In this document: positions 6,285 through 10,833 of the stretch, in pieces
Layout of the letters: each line of letters starts with the position of its first letter
How positions within the stretch are numbered: the first letter of the stretch is position 1
Assembly (NCBI GenBank): GCA_903864515.1
Contig: CAIPFZ010000069.1
Span: 1-10,833 of the forward strand
Direction: 5' to 3'
DNA length: 10,833 bases
Source: an uncultured bacterium
Lineage (GTDB): Bacteria > Patescibacteriota > Minisyncoccia > Phycocordibacterales > CAIZLB01
Position numbers and translations under genes: made by a program
Notes under the pieces: generated by a model
Told to the model about the DNA's origin: nothing
Seen by the model: only the letters and a program-made list of their open reading frames with translations
Database searches by the model: none

Positions 6285-6857
6285 TTAAGATAAAATCTTA
6301 TCTATGATTCCATATTTTTTGGCTTCGTCTGCGGACATGTAGAAGTCTCTATCCATATCAACTTCAACTTTTTTGATCGGTTGACCTGATGCGTCAGAAA
6401 TCATTTTTGCTAGTTTTGCCTTTGTCTTGACGATGTGTTTTGCAGCAATCTCAATATCTGATGCTTGACCCTCTGTTCCGCCAAGAGGTTGGTGAATCAT
6501 AACTTCTGAATTATCTAATATGTATCTCTTTCCTTTTGCTCCACATGCAAGAACCATTGCTCCACCTGATGCTGCCATACCAACACAAATTGTTGATACA
6601 TCATTTTTGATGTAGTTCATTGTGTCAATCATTGCAAGTGTTGCAGAAACGGATCCTCCTGGTGAATTAATATACAAAGAAATATCCTTTTTTGGATCTT
6701 CTGCTTGTAGGAATAAAAGTTGTGCGATAACAATGTTTGCTACATTATCATCAATTGGTCCTCCAAGAAAAATTATGTTCTCTCTTAGAAGTCTTGAATA
6801 TATGTCATATGCGCGCTCGCCAAATTGTGATTTTTCTATAACTGTTGGAATTAACAT
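6285..6857 (-). CDS. clpP: ATP-dependent Clp protease proteolytic subunit
   Basis: This is the ClpP serine peptidase, which forms a tetradecameric chamber fed by ClpX- or ClpA/C-type unfoldases. Counting from the ATG at 6857 (190 residues), the triad falls at S97 in GMAAS, H122 in EVMIHQPLGG and D171 in DRDFYMSADEA. This matches mature E. coli numbering. ERAYDIYSRLL, KDISLYINSPGGSVSA and GIIDKILS are typical. After the catalytic serine the usual MGAF is GGAM, a mild variation beside the active site. A TTG two codons upstream (6863) would add two residues. The ATG is preferred because the start of transcription predicted from the -10 lies around 6862 and MLIPTVIEK matches mature ClpP N-termini. 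No propeptide is encoded. The next gene, rny, follows after 18 bp; no clpX or tig lies in the window. Confidence 0.96.
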   Translation of the reverse strand: MLIPTVIEKSQFGERAYDIYSRLLRENIIFLGGPIDDNVANIVIAQLLFLQAEDPKKDISLYINSPGGSVSATLAMIDTMNYIKNDVSTICVGMAASGGAMVLACGAKGKRYILDNSEVMIHQPLGGTEGQASDIEIAAKHIVKTKAKLAKMISDASGQPIKKVEVDMDRDFYMSADEAKKYGIIDKILS

Positions 6858-6868
6858 GTTCAAAGTGT

Positions 6869-6874
6869 ATTATA
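6869..6874 (-). promoter_or_regulatory. predicted -10 of the clpP-rny operon
   Basis: A consensus TATAAT on the minus strand, with no convincing -35 at 17-18 bp. It sits only 11 bp upstream of the ATG, which implies a 5' leader of about five bases. It decides between the ATG (6857) and the upstream TTG (6863), which would lie at or before the transcript start. Confidence 0.5.
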
Positions 6875-6967
6875 TATAATAGTGGGGATAACTGTGTTTA
6901 AGATAGATTGAATTTTCTACTGAATTTATCCAGAAAAACTAAAGAAATTTAGAAGAAATTTTCAATC

Positions 6968-6996
6968 TTTACGCGGAAACAGGGTCTCTGTATAAC
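6968..6996 (+). promoter_or_regulatory. predicted promoter of rsmE
   Basis: TTTACG (6968-6973) and TATAAC (6991-6996) are spaced by 17 bp, giving a start near 7003 and a leader of about 42 nt. The -10 lies inside a small dyad: GTCTCTGT (6984-6991) can pair with ACAGAC (6995-7000) with two bulged bases. It shares the 187-bp divergent region with clpP; the rest of that region shows no other feature. Confidence 0.4.
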
Positions 6997-7044
6997 AGAC
7001 AGAATACCCCTAATTTTAATAAAAATCAAACCAAATATAAAACA

Positions 7045-7845
7045 ATGAGACTTCATCGATTCTTTATAAAGAATAAAATTAATCCTAAGGAAAAGTTGGT
7101 TTTACGATATTTTGATAATGAATCAATTCTGAATCAATGGAAGAAGGTTTTTAGGTATCTTGCGGGAAGTAGGGTGATACTTTTTGATGGATCTGGAAAT
7201 GACTATTTGGCTATTATTGAAAAACTGGATACAGGGGAGGCTGTCTTGAGGATATTGGAGGTTAGCAAAAGCGCTGAAGATGGGGAGGCTGAGCTTAATA
7301 AAAAGGAGGGAGCGCTTGAAAAGAAGGCTGCGGGCCAGATAAAAGTTAAAAAACCTAAGGTTAAGGTGACAATAATAATGTCTTTGATTAAGAATGATAA
7401 CTTTGATTTGGTTCTACAAAAGGCAACAGAGTTAGGTGTTACACAGATTGTCCCAGTTATTACAGAGCGAACAATTAAAAAAGATTTAAATATGCAACGC
7501 TCTCAAAGGATATTGGTTGAGGCGTCTGAACAGTGTGGAAGGGGAGATGTGCCTGTTATTACTCCTGTTAGGAGACTAAATGAAGCACTTTCTGAATTGT
7601 TAGAGTCAAAAACAAAAGAAGTTGGTGTTTTTGTGTGTAATATGGGAGGTATTAATATTAAAGATGTTCTAAATAAAAAGAATATATATAAGGATTTGGT
7701 GTTCTTGATTGGTCCGGAAGGTGGTTGGTCTCCGAAAGAAATAGCTTTATTTGAAAGCTCAAAAATTAAATCTGTCTCCATAAATCAGAATGTTTTAAGG
7801 GCGGAGACAGCGGTGCTGGCGCTTTTGGCGGTGGTGTTGGGGTAG
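7045..7845 (+). CDS. rsmE: 16S rRNA (uracil(1498)-N(3))-methyltransferase
   Basis: RsmE methylates N3 of U1498 in the decoding region of 16S rRNA using S-adenosylmethionine. This 266-residue protein has the N-terminal PUA-like RNA-binding domain (about 1-73, MRLHRFF at the start) and the C-terminal SPOUT methyltransferase domain (about 107-266). SPOUT motifs are intact: LVLQKATELGV (122-132), TER (140-142), EASEQCGR (159-166), LIGPEGGWSPKEI (221-233) and NVLRAETAVLALLAV (249-263), which form the deep trefoil knot and cofactor pocket. Between the domains, residues about 74-106 form a Lys/Glu/Ala-rich stretch that most relatives have only as a short linker. The gene is somewhat long for the family for that reason. 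It is divergent from clpP and runs into the 7862-7904 terminator, shared with convergent livK2. Confidence 0.95.
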   Translation: MRLHRFFIKNKINPKEKLVLRYFDNESILNQWKKVFRYLAGSRVILFDGSGNDYLAIIEKLDTGEAVLRILEVSKSAEDGEAELNKKEGALEKKAAGQIKVKKPKVKVTIIMSLIKNDNFDLVLQKATELGVTQIVPVITERTIKKDLNMQRSQRILVEASEQCGRGDVPVITPVRRLNEALSELLESKTKEVGVFVCNMGGINIKDVLNKKNIYKDLVFLIGPEGGWSPKEIALFESSKIKSVSINQNVLRAETAVLALLAVVLG

Positions 7846-7861
7846 TGTCTGTCGTATTTTA

Positions 7862-7904
7862 AAATTAAAAAACAGACCTAGGTATTAGGTCTGTTTTTTA
7901 ATTT
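7862..7904. terminator. strong bidirectional rho-independent terminator between rsmE and livK2
   Basis: A perfect 19-bp stem (7862-7880 with 7886-7904) encloses a 5-nt loop, GGTAT. The core CAGACCTA / TAGGTCTG is flanked by six A and six T, so both strands end the GC-rich core in a T-tract. Its core resembles the CAGACA / TGTCTG stem of the other livK terminator at 3306-3365. Confidence 0.93.
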
Positions 7905-7916
7905 AATGTTTCTTGA

Positions 7917-9059
7917 TTATTTTACATTCACCCACTCGCCACCTTTAATTGTCATAAGTAGAGTATCTCTTTGTGAAACTCCCTTCTCATTGAAGCTAAG
8001 TTTTCCAGATATTCCATCGTGATTAATCTTTGTGAAGTTTGTTGTAAAACAAGCATTATCTATTTTACCATCCGCGCCAAGACACTTTTCAAGGACTCCA
8101 GACATTGCAATTACGTCATCGTAGGCAAAAGTAACGTCAGCGGCAAGCTTTACTCCAAATCTTTCTTCGTATCTATCTTTGAATTCCTTTTGTTTTTCTG
8201 TCAGTGATCCATAGACGAATCCAAACCAACCTGTCACCGTCTTGTTTCTTTCATAGAGATTTCTAATCTCTGCAGTGTCTCCACTTGGTAAGAACGGAGC
8301 GAGCAATTGATATGTTTGTATATTAATCATATCCAATTGATCCATTTGTCTCATTAGAATATCTGATTTTGTATGAGAACATGTGAAAATAGCATCAGGA
8401 TTCACGTTCTTAATCTTGGTTAGGGTTGTTTTGAAATCATTGTCCTCTGGGGCAAACATATATTCAGCAACAAGATTCTTGCCTTCTTTGTTGAATATTT
8501 CCTTTGCTGTACCTAAGTATTCATTACAAGCTGTGTTATTTTGACCAAAATATGCAATTTTAACGTGATTATCTGTAATCATTTGATTTGCTATAGTTTT
8601 ACCCATGTCTTTTGTGTCAAAATAGTCTCTGAAGAATAAATTATTGTTTTCTGCGATTTCTGCAAAGGCTGAAGCGTAGACCATCGGTATTTTAGCGTTA
8701 CCTGCTGTATCTTTTACTGCCTGAGTGATGTGAGTAAAGGCGGAAAATAGAATATCTACTTTATCCACGTTAATTAGCTTATTTACTCCAGACACCGCAG
8801 GGTTAGCTAGCCCTTGATTATCTTCTGTCTTTAATTCCAACATCCTACCTTTAATTCCGCCAGCTTTGTTTATATCCTCAACAGCTAGTAGTAATCCGTT
8901 CTTCTCTGATTCTCCAATATATGAGAGATTACCAGAAAGCGCCAAGGTGGCACCTATTTTAATGGTGTCAGCTGATCTTTTTGAGTTATTTACACTAACG
9001 GCTGTAATTGTTGCTATTAGTGCGATTATAATAATTGTCCAAATTGTTTTGTTTTTCAT
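7917..9059 (-). CDS. LivK-type solute-binding protein 2 (type 1 periplasmic-binding fold)
   Basis: The 380-residue protein belongs to the same family as the protein at 2128-3261. A hydrophobic N-terminal segment (about 6-23) after MKNK drives export; no lipobox cysteine follows. The mature part begins with IKIGATLALSGNLSYIGE (33-50), the ligand-proximal loop of LivK proteins, followed by AVEDINKAGGIKGR and the shared NKLINVDKV motif (93-101). The second lobe includes TLTKIKNVNPDAIFTCSHT and the C-terminal return GISGKLSFNEKG. C326 and C337 may form a disulfide. No ABC permease or ATPase gene is adjacent; instead a TrmB-type regulator is divergently transcribed, 153 bp away. Ligand is unknown: the family binds amino acids, amides, urea and aromatics. 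It may act as a surface receptor or scavenger, or may use a transporter encoded elsewhere. Confidence 0.88.
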   Translation of the reverse strand: MKNKTIWTIIIIALIATITAVSVNNSKRSADTIKIGATLALSGNLSYIGESEKNGLLLAVEDINKAGGIKGRMLELKTEDNQGLANPAVSGVNKLINVDKVDILFSAFTHITQAVKDTAGNAKIPMVYASAFAEIAENNNLFFRDYFDTKDMGKTIANQMITDNHVKIAYFGQNNTACNEYLGTAKEIFNKEGKNLVAEYMFAPEDNDFKTTLTKIKNVNPDAIFTCSHTKSDILMRQMDQLDMINIQTYQLLAPFLPSGDTAEIRNLYERNKTVTGWFGFVYGSLTEKQKEFKDRYEERFGVKLAADVTFAYDDVIAMSGVLEKCLGADGKIDNACFTTNFTKINHDGISGKLSFNEKGVSQRDTLLMTIKGGEWVNVK

Positions 9060-9077
9060 GTTTGTATATTAGTTTAC

Positions 9078-9086
9078 AAATACTAT
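9078..9086. promoter_or_regulatory. AAATACTAT element at the livK2 transcription start
   Basis: An exact copy of the shared 9-mer, 18 bp before the livK2 start codon and overlapping the -10 by two bases. On the coding strand the order is TATAAT-AGTATTTG, so the element covers the expected start of transcription. A protein bound here would occlude the promoter. Confidence 0.45.
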
Positions 9087-9113
9087 TATATGTTGCATTG
9101 TATATTTTGTCAC
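9085..9113 (-). promoter_or_regulatory. predicted strong promoter of livK2
   Basis: On the minus strand GTGACA (9108-9113) and consensus TATAAT (9085-9090) are spaced by exactly 17 bp. The start would be near 9078, with a leader of about 19 nt ending in ACAAAC before the ATG. Confidence 0.65.
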
Positions 9114-9131
9114 AAAAATCGATTAAGTATT

Positions 9132-9160
9132 TTATATATTCCCAAATAACTAATATATAA
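9132..9160. repeat. inverted repeat between livK2 and trmB2
   Basis: TTATATATT (9132-9140) and AATATATAA (9152-9160) form a perfect 9-bp dyad with an 11-bp spacer near the middle of the divergent intergenic region. It could be a shared operator for both genes, but alternating A/T makes chance symmetry easy. Confidence 0.3.
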
Positions 9161-9168
9161 GCCATATA

Positions 9169-9179
9169 AAATACTATTT
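9169..9179. promoter_or_regulatory. AAATA-C-TATTT palindrome upstream of trmB2
   Basis: A perfect 5-bp dyad around a central C at 9174, 33 bp before the trmB2 ATG. It follows TATAAAAT, whose TAAAAT (9167-9172) may be the trmB2 -10; no good -35 is visible. The position would suit autoregulation. Confidence 0.45.
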
Positions 9180-9212
9180 ACTGTTGTCGGTATTTCTGAC
9201 ACAATATAGAAT

Positions 9213-9983
9213 ATGGATGAAATATTACAAAAACTAGAGGAGTTTGGTATCAGTGAAAAGGCCGCTAAAATATATGTAAGTCTACTGCGCGAGCAAGATG
9301 TGCCTGTATATAAGGTTGCTACAGCAAGTAAGATACCTAGAACTACAGTTTATGCCATATTAGTGGAATTGGAATCTCAAGGCTTGGTTTCTAGTTGGAA
9401 GAAAAACAATGTAAAATATTACTCGGCTGAGAATCCAGAGAATCTTAAAAGAATATTAAAAAACAAGGAGATGGCGCTCAATGAAATCTTTGGCGATTTA
9501 AGCGGAATGTTTAAATTGGAGAGGGATAATCCTAAAACTAGGGTTTTGATTGGTGTGGAGGGAGTTAAAATAGCTTTTGAACACATGTTGGAGGTTATGG
9601 TCCAAGAGAGATTGAAGTTGGTTTATGCCTTTTTTGAATCTCAATTGACTGAGTTATTCCCTAAATTCTTTTTTGAGTGGAGAGCAAGGAAGAATAGAAA
9701 GACTGGAGCTACAACGTTTCTACTCGTTCCGGGTGGGCTTAGTTCGCATGAGCACTACAAGAGTGATCCTTATAGAATTACACGTGAAATGCCAAAGAAG
9801 TGGCCTGGTGGATCATTTGCAATAATCGGAACCAATATATTTTTCTTTTCATTCAAGGAAAATGAGGTTTATTCTATAATTATTGAATCAAAAATCATCT
9901 CCACTATGTTTGGAGGGTTGTTTATGTATATTTGGAATACGCTAGACGATGATATGGAGGTTAGAAATAAGGCTGAATTCTAG
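9213..9983 (+). CDS. TrmB-family winged-helix regulator 2
   Basis: The 256-residue protein has an N-terminal winged helix (about 1-72): FGISEKAAKIYVSLL, then VYKVATASKIPRTTVYAILVELE (32-54) as helix-turn-helix with the classic IPRTTVY recognition start, and the wing KKNNVKYYSAENPENL. A helical linker (75-100) leads into an effector domain (108-256). That domain has RVLIGVEGVKIAFEHML, an aromatic-rich centre (FFFEWRARKNRKTG, 152-165) and ends with YIWNTLDDD. It is the most divergent of the three TrmB-like proteins here, in both recognition helix and effector domain, so it may sense a different signal. It is divergent from livK2 across 153 bp, the usual arrangement of a regulator and its target. 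It converges with trmB3, only 18 bp apart, with no clear terminator between. A TGTC/GACA dyad (9186-9200) precedes the start. Confidence 0.85.
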   Translation: MDEILQKLEEFGISEKAAKIYVSLLREQDVPVYKVATASKIPRTTVYAILVELESQGLVSSWKKNNVKYYSAENPENLKRILKNKEMALNEIFGDLSGMFKLERDNPKTRVLIGVEGVKIAFEHMLEVMVQERLKLVYAFFESQLTELFPKFFFEWRARKNRKTGATTFLLVPGGLSSHEHYKSDPYRITREMPKKWPGGSFAIIGTNIFFFSFKENEVYSIIIESKIISTMFGGLFMYIWNTLDDDMEVRNKAEF

Positions 9984-10001
9984 GGGTTTTATTAAATAGG
10001 T

Positions 10002-10766
10002 TTATTTCCCCATATTCCACAAAACATCAAAAAACCTCTTATAACTCTCAACCATCTTCTGACTTTTGATTGAGAAACGAATATGCGGTGTTCCAAAGAG
10101 GTTAAACACTACCTCATTTGGAAAAATACTCATATTTACTTCATTTTCAAATCTACCATTCAATAATCTGGATTTAAAGTTGTTTCTAGGATCATATTTA
10201 TTCTTAATATGCTCTTCTTGCCCTAGTGACCCAACGTATTTCACACTGATTTCCTTTTTGTTTCTCTGGTATTCATACTCTGTAAGAAGGTTTCCCATTG
10301 TTTCAGCCCACTCGTCACCAATCCCTCCAATTACAAGAAATTCAGATCCTTTAGGTGCATCTTGTAGTGCCTTAAACTCAGATGCAATAAAAGATTCCGT
10401 TCCTTTAATGACATCAAAATTCTGTTCATCTACATAATCAATCAAATTACTCAGGTTTTGCGATAGATTTTCTGCAATAACCTTTTGCTTTTCAGCTTCA
10501 AGTACCAGAAGAGCGGGGTTCTGTGCTGCAAATTGTTTCCGGCCATTCTTGAGTGTGAAACGGACCATATTCTTCTCCTCTAGCTCTTTAAGCGAATTAT
10601 ATACAAATTGATTGTGTAACCCTGTTTCTTTAACTATCTTAGAAGCCCCAACTTCACCTAGTCTGAGTAGGGAGTAGTAGACTCGTGCGGTTTTATCGCT
10701 AAAACCAAGCTTTTGGAAGTCATTTAAGAGTTTTGTGGGTATATTTTTATCAATATTGTTTGACAT
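10002..10766 (-). CDS. TrmB-family winged-helix regulator 3
   Basis: The 254-residue protein has a winged helix at about 12-80 (KLGFSDKTARVYYSLLRL, recognition segment TGLHNQFVYNSLKEL at 48-62, wing KNGRKQFAAQNPALL). A helical linker spans about 85-112, and an effector domain occupies 116-254. The effector has IGGIGDEWAETM (146-157), parallel to GSGGEDFMEETM in regulator 1, and ends in FFDVLWNMGK. These parallels make regulators 1 and 3 closer to each other than to regulator 2, probably from duplication. It has a strong promoter of its own carrying the shared AAATACTATTT palindrome. Its 3' end lies 18 bp from that of trmB2. Ligand and targets are unknown; control of the livK genes or of the trmB genes is inferred only from position and the common promoter element. 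Confidence 0.85.
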   Translation of the reverse strand: MSNNIDKNIPTKLLNDFQKLGFSDKTARVYYSLLRLGEVGASKIVKETGLHNQFVYNSLKELEEKNMVRFTLKNGRKQFAAQNPALLVLEAEKQKVIAENLSQNLSNLIDYVDEQNFDVIKGTESFIASEFKALQDAPKGSEFLVIGGIGDEWAETMGNLLTEYEYQRNKKEISVKYVGSLGQEEHIKNKYDPRNNFKSRLLNGRFENEVNMSIFPNEVVFNLFGTPHIRFSIKSQKMVESYKRFFDVLWNMGK

Positions 10767-10789
10767 AGTTGTAATTTAAGCCTTTATAT

Positions 10790-10800
10790 AAATACTATTT
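10790..10800. promoter_or_regulatory. AAATA-C-TATTT palindrome in the trmB3 promoter
   Basis: The same 11-bp perfect palindrome as at 9169-9179, with central C at 10795. It overlaps the predicted -10 of trmB3 and lies 23 bp before the ATG. This suits a repressor site. Confidence 0.45.
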
Positions 10801-10820
10801 CATATATATAACTTTGTCAA
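10792..10820 (-). promoter_or_regulatory. predicted promoter of trmB3
   Basis: On the minus strand a consensus TTGACA (10815-10820) and TAGTAT (10792-10797, 4/6 to consensus) are spaced by 17 bp. The start would be near 10785, giving a leader of about 19 nt. The remaining bases to the window end show nothing else. Confidence 0.55.
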
Positions 10821-10833
10821 TAAATCATTGTAA

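Noticed and set aside
6861..6863. TTG as the clpP start codon
   Set aside because: It would lie at or before the transcription start predicted from TATAAT at 6869-6874, and it adds two residues not seen in mature ClpP N-termini. The ATG at 6857 fits better.
9984..10001. Terminator between convergent trmB2 and trmB3
   Set aside because: The 18-bp gap has GGGG and CCCC on either side of an A/T stretch, but the inner bases do not pair well.
164..10766. UGA recoded to glycine or tryptophan
   Set aside because: Conserved genes (rny, clpP, hup, rsmE) are full length without in-frame TGA, tryptophan is encoded by TGG, and extending past stops is not needed for any gene.
1..10833. CRISPR array, transposase, prophage or toxin-antitoxin module
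   Set aside because: No evenly spaced direct repeats, transposase motifs, phage structural genes or small paired ORFs were seen. The only possible mobile trace is the short repeat in the 3306-3365 terminator.

Overview
The window is AT-rich (about one third G+C by eye) bacterial chromosome. Eleven protein genes and two tRNA genes lie on both strands. Several traits together suggest an ultra-small bacterium of the Candidate Phyla Radiation (Patescibacteria, most likely a Parcubacteria-like lineage): an RNHCP-domain protein, orphan LivK-type binding proteins paired with TrmB-type regulators, tRNA genes without an encoded CCA, and no Shine-Dalgarno sequences. This placement is inference; no rRNA or ribosomal protein marker is present. 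The standard code fits: no stop interrupts any conserved gene, and all eleven stops are TAA or TAG.

Layout. 1-560: tRNA-Pro(UGG), then a small RNHCP zinc-ribbon gene (+). 563-1711: a membrane-anchored trypsin-like serine protease (-), convergent with the RNHCP gene. 1819-1960: tRNA-Gly(UCC) with its own promoter and a rho-independent terminator. 2030-3261: LivK-like binding protein 1 (+) behind a strong promoter whose -35 lies inside a perfect inverted repeat. 3372-4118: TrmB-like regulator 1 (-), convergent with it across a bidirectional terminator. 4172-6857: a housekeeping block on the minus strand, with a likely clpP-rny operon followed by a separately promoted HU gene. 7045-7845: rsmE (+), divergent from clpP. 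7862-7904: a very strong 19-bp bidirectional terminator. 7917-9059: LivK-like binding protein 2 (-). 9213-9983: TrmB-like regulator 2 (+), divergent from it. 10002-10766: TrmB-like regulator 3 (-), convergent with regulator 2.

How the genes fit together. The core genes (clpP, rny, hup, rsmE and the tRNAs) serve protein turnover, mRNA decay, chromosome packaging and ribosome modification. Around them lie two exported solute-binding proteins and three TrmB-type one-component regulators, with no ABC permease or ATPase in the window. The promoter regions of all five of these genes carry the same short element, AAATACTAT or its complement, at or just downstream of the -10 region, often within the quasi-palindrome AAATA-C-TATTT. 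This suggests a cross-wired circuit in which TrmB proteins control the binding-protein genes and each other. That circuit is the best candidate for an undescribed system here, but a plain promoter discriminator motif could also explain the element.
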